The translations under genes and the position numbers were made by a program. Positions 8,214 through 16,802 of a stretch of 64,000 nucleotides of DNA are shown here, piece after piece. The DNA is from Ohtaekwangia kribbensis (GTDB lineage: Bacteria > Bacteroidota > Bacteroidia > Cytophagales > Cyclobacteriaceae), in assembly GCF_042676245.1 (NCBI RefSeq), contig NZ_JBHTKA010000007.1, forward strand, positions 372,001 through 436,000, read 5' to 3'. Position 1 is the stretch's first letter; each line of letters begins with the position of its first letter. The notes below the pieces were generated by a model that saw nothing but the letters and a program-made list of their open reading frames with translations, made no database searches and was not told the origin of the DNA.

Positions 8214-9892
8214 ACTGGAAGAGCAGAAAACTGGGCGACTATTTATTCTTTGCCAACGGTATTGTGCTGGTGGTATTGATTAACCTGCTGGCATCGCATT
8301 ATTTTTTCAGGGTTGACCTTACAGATGAGAAGCGCTATAGCATCAAGCCGCAGACGCGCGAGATACTCGATAACCTCGAAGAAGAAGTATATGTTGAGGT
8401 ATACCTGGAAGGCGAACTGAACGCAGGCTTCCGCAGATTTCAGAAAGCCATCCGTGAAACACTGGAGGAGTTCAGAATATATTCCGACAATAAGGTAAAC
8501 TATATATTTACCAATCCTGCTACAGCCAAAGGGCAGCAGGCGCAAGCCGAGTTTATGAACGATCTCGGCAGACGCGGTATACAACCTACCAATGTGATTG
8601 ATACCAAGGACGGACAGCGCGTGGAGAAAATTATTTTCCCCGGGGCAATTGTATCAGCCGGAGGAATGGAATCGGGGTTGATGTTGCTGAAAGGAAGCAC
8701 CGCGAAAACATCAGACGAACGAATCAACCAGTCGATTGAAAATATAGAGTTTGAACTCATTAATACAATCTATAAACTTGCAAACACCAACCGGAAGCGC
8801 ATCGGTTTTGTTACCGGGCATGGCGAGTTGGAAGGAGCCGGTATCGCGAGCTTCAACAACGATCTGCTGGAAGTATACGATGTATATAAAACCAATCTGG
8901 CTACAGCAACGGATCTTCCGAAATATACCGCGCTGATCATAGCGAAACCTCACGCTGCGTTTTCGCAGATTGATAAATTCAGGCTCGATCAATACATCAT
9001 GCAAGGTGGTAAAGTTGTGTTTCTCCTCGACAAACTTGATGCAAGTATGGACAGCGCCTCGCTCGAAAATTACTTTGCCGTTCCATACGACCTCAATCTT
9101 GACGATCAGCTTTTCAAATACGGTGTGCGCATCAACCCTGATCTTATACAAGACCAGAGTGCAGCGCCATATCCGATTGTTACCGGTGAAGCAGGAGGGA
9201 AGCCTCAAATGCAGTTGATCGACTGGCCATTCTTTCCGCTCATTAATCATTATGCAGAACACCCGGTTACGCGTAATCTCGATGCCGTGGTGTTGAAGTT
9301 TGCGAGCAGCATTGATACTGTAAAGGCACCCGGAGTAAAGAAGACTCCGTTGATGCTCACTTCAAACTATACACGTACCATTACCGCCCCGGTAAATGTG
9401 AGTGTAAATGAATTACGAAAGAATGTAAAGGCTGAAGATTTTTCAAAGAGTGCTATACCGGTGGGCTACCTGCTGGAAGGAAGTTTTTCATCGCTGTTCA
9501 AGAACAGATTTTTACCGGAAGGTTTAGGACAGTCAGCCGTGATCGAACAAAGTAAAGATACCAGGCTCGTAGTCATTGCTGATGGCGACATCATTCGTAA
9601 TGAAGTAAATCCGCGCTCACGCCAGCCGCAGCCACTGGGGTTCTATCCATTCACGAATTATACTTTTGCCAACCGCGAATTGTTAATGAATATACTCGCG
9701 TACCTCACTGAAGATAACGGGTTGATACAGGCGCGCAGCAAACAGATACGGATTCGTCCGCTTGATCGTGAGAAAGTAAAGCAGGAAAAAATAAAATGGC
9801 AGGTGATCAATCTTGGAGTGCCGCTTGTGCTGCTGATTGTTTTCGGAGTAGTGCGCGCGTACTGGAGGAAGAATAAATTTGCCCGGTTCTGA
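8207..9892 (+). CDS. gldG: gliding motility ABC transporter component GldG
   Basis: A 561-residue protein with an N-terminal membrane anchor (about residues 12-32), a large periplasmic region with the early motif DLTDEKRYSIKPQTREIL, the inner motif IGFVTGHGE, and a C-terminal membrane helix (about 531-551) followed by a short basic tail. This is the layout of GldG, the auxiliary subunit of the gliding ABC transporter. It overlaps gldF by 7 nt and is followed after one base by a DUF4340 gene. Domain content is complete. Confidence 0.9.
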   Translation: MVNWKSRKLGDYLFFANGIVLVVLINLLASHYFFRVDLTDEKRYSIKPQTREILDNLEEEVYVEVYLEGELNAGFRRFQKAIRETLEEFRIYSDNKVNYIFTNPATAKGQQAQAEFMNDLGRRGIQPTNVIDTKDGQRVEKIIFPGAIVSAGGMESGLMLLKGSTAKTSDERINQSIENIEFELINTIYKLANTNRKRIGFVTGHGELEGAGIASFNNDLLEVYDVYKTNLATATDLPKYTALIIAKPHAAFSQIDKFRLDQYIMQGGKVVFLLDKLDASMDSASLENYFAVPYDLNLDDQLFKYGVRINPDLIQDQSAAPYPIVTGEAGGKPQMQLIDWPFFPLINHYAEHPVTRNLDAVVLKFASSIDTVKAPGVKKTPLMLTSNYTRTITAPVNVSVNELRKNVKAEDFSKSAIPVGYLLEGSFSSLFKNRFLPEGLGQSAVIEQSKDTRLVVIADGDIIRNEVNPRSRQPQPLGFYPFTNYTFANRELLMNILAYLTEDNGLIQARSKQIRIRPLDREKVKQEKIKWQVINLGVPLVLLIVFGVVRAYWRKNKFARF

Positions 9893-9893
9893 T

Positions 9894-10814
9894 ATGCAGG
9901 AGAAAAAAAATAAACGGTTACTGATTATACTGGTCGTGTTGCTGGCAGCCACTGCGGCTACCGTGTGGTATGGCAAGCGTGACAATACTTTTGAAGTAGA
10001 CGAGACTATTTTCAGAAAGGCCGATCTCCGCGAAGTAAACGAAGTTATATTACAATCGCCTGCGGGAAAAGTAGATTTGAAATACCTGGGTTCAGCCTGG
10101 AAAGTAAATGAAGCCTATAATGCAGACCGTAATATGATCGAAGTATTGTTTGCTACATTAGGTCAGGCAAAACCGAAGCGACCTGTGGCACAGTCGCAGC
10201 AGGACTCAATTAGTAAAGTAATCGAAACCAGTGGTGTGAAGGTATCGTTGATCTCGGGAGGCAAAACCGTAGAGGAATTTTTTGCCGGAGGAAATGAAGC
10301 AAAGACACAGGCATACTTTAAAGGTGTGGGAGCGGGTACCCCTTACGTTATGTCGATTCCCGGCTATCGCGTTTATGTGTCGGGTATATTTGAATTGAAC
10401 GAGAAGGGCTGGCGCGATAAATACATCTTTGGTTTCAACTGGAGAAACTTCAAAAACCTGGAGGTTCGCTTCCCAAGTCGCGAAACGGACAACTTCCTGG
10501 TAGAAATGGATGATAACTTTTTTGGGATAAAAGGTGTGCAGACGGATACCTCAAAGATGAACAACTTCCTGGATGCGGTGTCGCTGCTTACAGCAGACGA
10601 GTACATCGATGCGACACCCACACTGGATAGTCTTTCGAAAAAAGATCCGCTGTTTATCCTCACGGTCACCGACATAGCAGAAAAAAAATACGAGTTAAAA
10701 ATTTTTTCTTCGGGTCCGCAGCAATTTTTTGGGCAGATCGGAAACGACTGGAGCGTGCTGCACGAAAACAAAATCAGGGCTATTCTCCATCCGAAACGAT
10801 ATTTTTTAAAATGA
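9894..10814 (+). CDS. DUF4340 domain-containing membrane-anchored protein
   Basis: A 306-residue protein with one N-terminal membrane helix (about residues 8-26) and a beta-rich periplasmic region with internal similarity between the two halves (VILQSPAGKVDLKYLGSAWKVN; LEVRFPSRETDNFLVEMDD), as in DUF4340. The open frame starts at 9879, but the ATG at 9894, one base after the gldG stop, gives the normal N-terminus MQEKKNKRL. The position in the gld operon suggests that it works with the transporter. DUF4340 proteins are often found beside GldG-like ABC systems, but the function is not established. Confidence 0.8.
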   Translation: MQEKKNKRLLIILVVLLAATAATVWYGKRDNTFEVDETIFRKADLREVNEVILQSPAGKVDLKYLGSAWKVNEAYNADRNMIEVLFATLGQAKPKRPVAQSQQDSISKVIETSGVKVSLISGGKTVEEFFAGGNEAKTQAYFKGVGAGTPYVMSIPGYRVYVSGIFELNEKGWRDKYIFGFNWRNFKNLEVRFPSRETDNFLVEMDDNFFGIKGVQTDTSKMNNFLDAVSLLTADEYIDATPTLDSLSKKDPLFILTVTDIAEKKYELKIFSSGPQQFFGQIGNDWSVLHENKIRAILHPKRYFLK

Positions 10815-10918
10815 TTTCTTGATTTGCCGGATTTTTTTGCAATTTCCCATTCATTTTATAATTCGGTTTTCTTTATAACTTTACCGCCGCTTTAACAACC
10901 TCAAACACTTTTTCACGA

Positions 10919-12043
10919 ATGAAGTTTATCGTTAACTCTGCTTACCTGCTGAAGCAACTTTCTAATATCAATGGTGTAATTACTACAAACCCGGTAGTTC
11001 CCATCCTGGAGAATTTCCTGTTTGAACTTGAGAAAGGAAGTTTGACGGTAACGGCTTCTGATCTTCAAACCTCGATGATCACCGAGATTCAGGTTGAATC
11101 AAAAGAAAAAGGAAGCATCGCGGTGCCTGCCCGTATTCTTCTCGACACGCTGAAGAACCTGCCGGAGCAGCCTGTTACGTTTTCTATCGATGACTCTACT
11201 TATAGTGTTGAGATTATTTCTGACAACGGTCGTTATAAACTTTCCGGTGAGAATGCTACGGATTTCCCGAAGGTTCCTACAGTATCGAATGATTTCTCAG
11301 CAGAAATTTCTACCGAGGTTTTATCACGCGCAGTAAACAACACCATTTTTGCTACCAGCAACGATGAGCTTCGTCCTGCGATGACCGGCGTATATGTAAA
11401 CCTGGGCGATAAGAATACAACATTCGTGGCAACAGACGGACACCGCCTGGTGCGTTACAGAAGAACCGATGTTAAATCGGATAACGGTAATGCGATCATC
11501 ATTCCACGTAAAGCATTGAACCTGTTGAAGGCAACGTTGCCTTCTGAAAATACAGACGTTAGCCTGAATTTTAACATGTCTAACGCCTTTTTCAAATTCG
11601 GCAACATCAAAATGATCTGCCGTCTGATCGATGAGCGTTTCCCTGACTACGACAACGTAATCCCTAGCGGAAATAATATCAAGATGACGATTGAGCGTAA
11701 CGACCTGCTCGGTGCTCTCAAGCGTATCTCTATCTACGCGAACAAAACAACACACCAGGTTCGTCTGAAAATTACCGGAAGCGAACTGCAGATTTCTGCA
11801 GAAGACTTGGACTTCTCAAACGAAGCTAACGAAAGACTGAGCTGCGAGCACGAAGGCGAAGACATCGAGATCGGCTTCAACGCAAAGTTTCTGATCGAAA
11901 TGCTTACCAACTTGGATTCTGACAAGATCAGACTTACCATGTCTGCTCCGAACAAAGCAGGTGTAATTTTACCAGTAGATAAAGACGAAAGCGAAGACAT
12001 TCTGATGCTGGTAATGCCTGTTATGCTGAACCAGTACGTATAG
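10919..12043 (+). CDS. dnaN: DNA polymerase III sliding clamp (beta subunit)
   Basis: A 374-residue protein of standard clamp length. The three-domain fold is recognisable from LENFLFELEKGSLTVTASDLQTSM in domain I, FATSNDELRPAMTGVYVN with the following FVATDGHRLVRYRR in domain II, and the conserved C-terminal LMLVMPVMLNQYV that shapes the partner-binding pocket. The dimer encircles DNA and holds replicative polymerase. It lies 104 nt downstream of the gld cluster. The gap holds a TAACTTTA at 10876-10883 that is close to a -7 box, so it may have its own promoter. Confidence 0.97.
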   Translation: MKFIVNSAYLLKQLSNINGVITTNPVVPILENFLFELEKGSLTVTASDLQTSMITEIQVESKEKGSIAVPARILLDTLKNLPEQPVTFSIDDSTYSVEIISDNGRYKLSGENATDFPKVPTVSNDFSAEISTEVLSRAVNNTIFATSNDELRPAMTGVYVNLGDKNTTFVATDGHRLVRYRRTDVKSDNGNAIIIPRKALNLLKATLPSENTDVSLNFNMSNAFFKFGNIKMICRLIDERFPDYDNVIPSGNNIKMTIERNDLLGALKRISIYANKTTHQVRLKITGSELQISAEDLDFSNEANERLSCEHEGEDIEIGFNAKFLIEMLTNLDSDKIRLTMSAPNKAGVILPVDKDESEDILMLVMPVMLNQYV

Positions 12044-12083
12044 TACAAGCGTAACACCTTTCACTGTTATATACCCCTGTTGT

Positions 12084-12566
12084 ATGAAAGCAACATTATT
12101 CGTAATTCTATTACTGACTACGAGTATGCCCGCTTGGGCACAGTTTAATCAATCCGTAGTGGCGGTTAATGATGAGCGTGTAGTCAGTCCGTTGATTATG
12201 AACCCGGCAGGGGAGGGAGCGTACAAAGTATATATGCCGCCTGGACTGCGCATGCGTAATGCCGGCCGTACGCTTACCATTATTGGTGGCGCAATGCTGG
12301 TGGGCGGAGTCATTGTATTTGGCAGTGCAGACGAAACGTATTACAGCTACAACTCTTACAACGGTACTACCTACGAAGAAGGCGATCCAAAAGCAGCCAT
12401 AGGTATATTAATGATGGCAGGCGGTTTAGGCATGACTATACCAGGTGTTATTCTCTGGACAAAAGGAGCGAAGAAGTACAAGCGATACCTCGAACAACAT
12501 GAAGGCGAGCAAACCGTTTCATTCAACATGAACGGCAATGGAGTTTCACTTCGCTATCAATTCTAA
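12084..12566 (+). CDS. small exported membrane protein of unknown function
   Basis: A 160-residue protein with a clear signal peptide (MKATLFVILLLTTSMPAWAQ) and two glycine-rich hydrophobic helices at about 73-93 and 114-136. Between them is a Tyr/Ser/Asn-rich loop (ETYYSYNSYNGTTYEEG), and the C-terminus ends SLRYQF. I do not recognise a named family; similar two-helix proteins with a YQF end are common in Bacteroidota envelopes. It follows dnaN by 40 nt and converges with the phosphoesterase gene, with only 21 nt between stops. Confidence 0.7.
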   Translation: MKATLFVILLLTTSMPAWAQFNQSVVAVNDERVVSPLIMNPAGEGAYKVYMPPGLRMRNAGRTLTIIGGAMLVGGVIVFGSADETYYSYNSYNGTTYEEGDPKAAIGILMMAGGLGMTIPGVILWTKGAKKYKRYLEQHEGEQTVSFNMNGNGVSLRYQF

Positions 12567-12587
12567 ATGATCGGAAAAACTATAGCG

Positions 12588-13094
12588 CTATACCAGCACT
12601 CCGCGTTTTCCCAACTCGATCACTTCCATATTCTTAATTTCTTTCTTTACAATCTCAAAGCGTACAATGGTTTTAATGGCATGAAAGCCATGATTACCGG
12701 CTGCACCCGGATTGAGATATAGCATGCCGTTAAAGGCAGCATCGCGCTTTACGCGAAGTATATGCGAGTGCCCACAAATAAATATATCGGGAGAACTTTC
12801 CTTTAGCAATTTTTTGACGCGTGGATTATAATTAGGAGGTGCACCACCGATGTGAGTCATCCAGACATCGAGGCCTTCGCAGGTAAAACGCAGATCTTCA
12901 GGATACACCGCTTGCACCGTTTTATCATCAATGTTACCATACACTGCGCGAAAGGGTTTAAAGGCAGCAAGCTCATCGGCAACAATCTTGTCGCCTATAT
13001 CTCCGGCATGCCATACTTCATCGCAGTCTTTAAAATAATCGAATACTTTTTTGTCCAGGTAACTATGCGTGTCCGATAGAAGTCCGATTCTCAT
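12588..13094 (-). CDS. YfcE/MJ0936-type metallophosphoesterase
   Basis: A 168-residue calcineurin-like phosphoesterase with all metal-ligand motifs: SDTH near residue 7, GDIGD near 33, GNIDD near 56 and GHSHILR near 110. Small members of this group hydrolyse phosphodiesters in vitro; the physiological substrate is usually unknown. An upstream in-frame start would add 17 residues before MRIGLLSDTH. The usual family N-terminus begins M-[KR]-I-x-L-[IL]-SDTH, so the start is at 13094-13092. It is divergent from the DUF3857 gene. Confidence 0.9.
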   Translation of the reverse strand: MRIGLLSDTHSYLDKKVFDYFKDCDEVWHAGDIGDKIVADELAAFKPFRAVYGNIDDKTVQAVYPEDLRFTCEGLDVWMTHIGGAPPNYNPRVKKLLKESSPDIFICGHSHILRVKRDAAFNGMLYLNPGAAGNHGFHAIKTIVRFEIVKKEIKNMEVIELGKRGVLV

Positions 13095-13229
13095 GGTTTC
13101 AAAAATGCTAACAAAATCACATACAAACATCATCAGTTGTATCAACTATATTTTCCGGCTACATACACACCTCAACACACCAACACATCAACACAAAAGA
13201 AGTATCTTGCATCAAACCTGATGTACTAC

Positions 13230-15197
13230 ATGCGTCTACTTCTACTCCTCCTGTTAAGCGGAACCACGTTGTTCTCCGTTGCGCAAGACCATGGCTTTCC
13301 ATACGGCCAGACTACGTATCGTGAACTCGATATGAAAGCATATGAAAAAGATACAGCTGCCGTGGCGGTTGTGTTAAATGAATTTGGTGAAGCCTATATC
13401 GACAACAGCAATGATAACAACCTGCTGTTTGAATATCACGCCAAGATCAAGATACTGAAGAAAGGCGGACTGCGTTATGCTGATTTTGAGATACCGTTGC
13501 GTAAGCAGGAGTCTCGTGCTGAACGCGTGCGCTCGGTAAAGGCATCGAGCTTCAATTATGAAAATGGTTCGATGAAGGAAACGAAGCTCGAGAATAAGAA
13601 TCTGTTTACGGAAAACATAAGTAAGTATTGGGATGCAAGCAAATTCGCTGTGCCGAATGTTCGGGTAGGGAGCGTTATCGAAGTACACTATATTGTTGAA
13701 TCACCTTTCATTTTCAATTTTCATAACTGGGAGTTTCAGTCTGACATACCCAAGGTTATGAGCGAGTACTGGGCAACGGTGCCGGCCAACTATAAATTCA
13801 ACATTTCACTGAAAGGATATCTGCAGCTTAGCAAGAACGAAAGCGAAGTGATCCGCGATTGCTTTACACCCGGTGGAGGCTATAATGCCGACTGCGCCAG
13901 ATTTAAGTGGGGCATGAAAGATATACCCGCATTTAAAGAAGAGTCCTATATGACGGCTCGCTCAAACTATCTCTCCATGATAAACTTTGAACTTGCCGAG
14001 GTACATTATTTTGATGGGCGCAAGGATAAGATCACGCGAGAGTGGGCTGATGTTGAAGACGAGCTTCGTAAGAGTGATAAGTTCGGAATCCAGATCAGGC
14101 GCGGAAAAGATATAGTGGATGAACACGTGGAGCAATTAATCGCGGGTGAAACCGATCCGCTCGCGAAAGCAAAAAAGATCTACGAGTTTATCAAAGCATG
14201 GTATCGCTGGAACGATGTATATGGTATGTATAGCGAGTTCGGAATAAAACGTGCGTTCGATGCGAAAGCCGGTAATGTAGGCGACATCAATCTTTCATTG
14301 GTCGCTGCATTGAAGTATGCTGGACTGAGTACAGAGCCTGTGATCTTGTCGACACGCGGGAACGGGTGGGTAACGGAATTGCACCCGGTACTAAGTGATT
14401 TCAATTATGTAGTGGCTAAAGTCAATGTGAACAACAAATCGTATTTACTCGATGCGACTGATGATTTTCTTCCGTTCGGTATGCTGCCTGAGAAATGCCT
14501 GAATGGTAAAGGACGTGTGCTCGGTGAAAAGGAATCGTATTGGTACGACTTGAATCCGGTGGAGAAATCAAGGAAGATTACCCTGATCAATCTGAAACTT
14601 GAGCCGGATGGAGTTTTCAAGGGAACATTACAGTCTACTTATAATGGATACGCTGCGCTGGACAAGCGTAAGGAAGTTCATACTGCAGGCAGTGATAAAG
14701 AATTTATACGTGAGCTCAGTAAAAAGATGAACAACCTTGAGATCCGCGATTTCAAAATTGAAAATATAGAAGAGCTTGGCAAGCCACTGGTGATGAAGCT
14801 GGATATAGAGATGGCACAGACTGAAAACATGAATGCATCGGGCTTTTTGTTTAATCCTTTTGTTATTGGTCGGTGGGAACAGAACCCGTTTCGCTCTGCT
14901 GAAAGAATATATCCGGTTGATTTTGGTGTACCATTAGAGGAGACTTTGATACTAAATTTTGAGTACCCGGATACTTTTGCTCCGGTGGATCTTCCTCAGA
15001 AGGTAGGACTTGCACTACCTAATGCCGGAGGACGGTACTTGTTTGATCTGCAACAGCAGGGGAGCAGGCTTTCGATCAACAGTTCACTGCAGGTATCACG
15101 CACACTCTTTACCTCGGAAGAATATCATTTTCTGAAGGAGTTGTTTAATCGTGTCATCGCAGTACAACAAGCCGATCTTATCTTTAAAAAGAAGTGA
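13230..15197 (+). CDS. exported DUF3857 / transglutaminase-like protein
   Basis: A 655-residue protein with a signal peptide (MRLLLLLLLSGTTLFSVAQ). Residues about 40-205 form a DUF3857 domain, with the ILKKGGLRYADFEIPL and VGSVIEVHYIVESPF motifs. A transglutaminase-like core follows at about 275-390 (AKKIYEFIKAWYRWNDV, AGNVGDINLSLVAALKYAGL, YLLDATDDFLPFG). The usual catalytic Cys of transglutaminases is replaced in GNVGDINL, so it is probably non-catalytic or atypical. The C-terminal part resembles DUF3858. ATG codons at 13221 and 13230 are both possible; the second gives a cleaner signal peptide. Function unknown. Confidence 0.82.
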   Translation: MRLLLLLLLSGTTLFSVAQDHGFPYGQTTYRELDMKAYEKDTAAVAVVLNEFGEAYIDNSNDNNLLFEYHAKIKILKKGGLRYADFEIPLRKQESRAERVRSVKASSFNYENGSMKETKLENKNLFTENISKYWDASKFAVPNVRVGSVIEVHYIVESPFIFNFHNWEFQSDIPKVMSEYWATVPANYKFNISLKGYLQLSKNESEVIRDCFTPGGGYNADCARFKWGMKDIPAFKEESYMTARSNYLSMINFELAEVHYFDGRKDKITREWADVEDELRKSDKFGIQIRRGKDIVDEHVEQLIAGETDPLAKAKKIYEFIKAWYRWNDVYGMYSEFGIKRAFDAKAGNVGDINLSLVAALKYAGLSTEPVILSTRGNGWVTELHPVLSDFNYVVAKVNVNNKSYLLDATDDFLPFGMLPEKCLNGKGRVLGEKESYWYDLNPVEKSRKITLINLKLEPDGVFKGTLQSTYNGYAALDKRKEVHTAGSDKEFIRELSKKMNNLEIRDFKIENIEELGKPLVMKLDIEMAQTENMNASGFLFNPFVIGRWEQNPFRSAERIYPVDFGVPLEETLILNFEYPDTFAPVDLPQKVGLALPNAGGRYLFDLQQQGSRLSINSSLQVSRTLFTSEEYHFLKELFNRVIAVQQADLIFKKK

Positions 15198-15434
15198 TGT
15201 AATGTGATGTGTTTACACACATTAGAGCAATCAAACGTGTGCTTATATTCATTCTTTTACTGTTGAAACAGCGTTGTTTTTAAGAATGATTCTAAATTAC
15301 ATTTTATTATATGATTTATATACCAACTTCGCTTTCCATGTATACCTTCGCGCGAAATGATGGGATTGCTGCTTAAAAAACCTCATTTGAGGTAAGATTT
15401 TCATCATTATTTATTGCGCAACGAATCAAATAAA
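15198..15434. other. intergenic region upstream of the respiratory operon
   Basis: No gene is seen. A short inverted repeat CCTCA-TT-TGAGG (15381-15392) follows a run of A and could be a weak terminator. The region ends at the promoter of the complex III operon. Confidence 0.4.
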
Positions 15435-15465
15435 TTTGAAAAAATGAGTTCCGATAGTAGATTTG
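15435..15465 (+). promoter_or_regulatory. Bacteroidota-type promoter of the act-cox operon
   Basis: TTTG at 15435-15438, 19 nt, then TAGATTTG at 15458-15465. This matches the Bacteroidota sigma factor consensus (TTTG, about 19-21 nt, TAnnTTTG). Transcription should begin near 15472, leaving a leader of about 29 nt before the ATG at 15501. It lies inside the longer open frame beginning at 15414 and so argues against that earlier start. Confidence 0.7.
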
Positions 15466-15500
15466 TGCCGCTTGTTTTGAAAACGGACACTGAACCTAAC

Positions 15501-16748
15501 ATGATAAAACATTTCACTTCTTCCGCTTGCAAGTTCTTTACTCTCGTCCTCGTTTTCGCATTAATCAGTTTTACCAATTACGCTCAGGAAATTTCCAAAG
15601 ACCCCGCTGCTATCAGCGCAGGTCAGGCGTTGTTTAATGCGAACTGTAAAGCTTGTCACAGAGTACATCAAAAATTAGTTGGTCCAGCACTGGCCGGTGT
15701 ATATGATAGAACACCATCCATTGACTGGATCAAGTCTTTTGTAAAGAACTCTTCGGCTGTTATAGCCAGCGGTGAACCGTATGCAGTAAAACTGTATAAC
15801 GACTATAACAAAACGCAGATGACTGCCTTCTCCGCTTTCAAGGATGAAGAGATCATGAACATCCTTGCGTATGTTAAAGCTGAGACTGACAAAGGACCTG
15901 AGCCAACTACTAACGCTGGGCCTACTCCTCCAACGGGAACAACGCCTCAAGACGGCCTTCCTTCATCATACCTCAATGTTATATTGATCGGTATGGTAGT
16001 GATCCTTATACTCCTCCTGGTTGTATTAGGATTCCTGGTATCTGCACTGAAGCGCTTCCTCGATCAGAAGACACTTTCAGAAGAAGAAGCTGACGTTGTA
16101 AACCCAACTGTAACAACAGGATCAATTTTCAAGAGCCGCGGTTTTGTATTTGTAGTAGTGTTTGTAACAGCAGCACTTGGTTTCAAAGCGGTAATCAACG
16201 GCCTATACTCAGTAGGTGTTCAGCAAGGTTATGCTCCGAAACAACCTATAGCTTTCTCGCACAAGATTCACGCAGGTCAATATGAAATTGACTGTAAATA
16301 CTGTCACGTAGGTGTAATGAAAGGCAAGAGTGCTACCATTCCTTCCGTGAACATCTGTATGAACTGTCACAACCAGATCAAGTCCGGTACACTCACAGGT
16401 GATACGGAGATCGGTAAAATTGTAAAGGCGTATGAAACGAGCAAGCCAATCGAGTGGGTTCGTATTCACAACCTTCCTGATCTCGCATATTTCAACCACT
16501 CACAACACGTGAATGTGGCTGGTGTTGAGTGTCAGACTTGCCACGGTCCGATTGAGACTATGGATGTAGTTCGTCAGCACTCATTGTTAACCATGGGCTG
16601 GTGTATCGACTGTCACCGCAAGACTGATGTTAACACGAAAGGCAATGCCTACTATGATAACCTGGTAGAGATTCACAACCAGAGCAAGAAGACACCAATG
16701 AAAGTAGAAGACATCGGTGGACTTGAATGTTCAAAGTGTCACTACTAA
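15501..16748 (+). CDS. actA: alternative complex III multiheme cytochrome c subunit ActA
   Basis: A 415-residue exported cytochrome. The signal sequence is MIKHFTSSACKFFTLVLVFALISFTNYAQ. An N-terminal monoheme domain has CKACH at residues 49-53. Two membrane helices lie at about 156-185 and 210-235. A C-terminal five-heme region runs from CKYCH (265) through CMNCH, CQTCH and CIDCH to CSKCH (410). ActA passes electrons within the quinol:cytochrome c oxidoreductase. I count six CxxCH sites in total, one more than the five-heme core. The start at 15501 is favoured over 15414 because a good promoter lies between them and because it gives a normal signal peptide. Confidence 0.92.
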   Translation: MIKHFTSSACKFFTLVLVFALISFTNYAQEISKDPAAISAGQALFNANCKACHRVHQKLVGPALAGVYDRTPSIDWIKSFVKNSSAVIASGEPYAVKLYNDYNKTQMTAFSAFKDEEIMNILAYVKAETDKGPEPTTNAGPTPPTGTTPQDGLPSSYLNVILIGMVVILILLLVVLGFLVSALKRFLDQKTLSEEEADVVNPTVTTGSIFKSRGFVFVVVFVTAALGFKAVINGLYSVGVQQGYAPKQPIAFSHKIHAGQYEIDCKYCHVGVMKGKSATIPSVNICMNCHNQIKSGTLTGDTEIGKIVKAYETSKPIEWVRIHNLPDLAYFNHSQHVNVAGVECQTCHGPIETMDVVRQHSLLTMGWCIDCHRKTDVNTKGNAYYDNLVEIHNQSKKTPMKVEDIGGLECSKCHY

Positions 16749-16802
16749 CATAAACTATTTAGAAAAAGAATTAACTGATAACGGATAACGATTCACTGTA
16801 AA

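Noticed and set aside
12581..12592. Palindrome TATAGCGCTATA between two convergent genes.
   Set aside because: Short and without a T-run; one half is the end of a coding region. TATA words are common here, so chance is likely.
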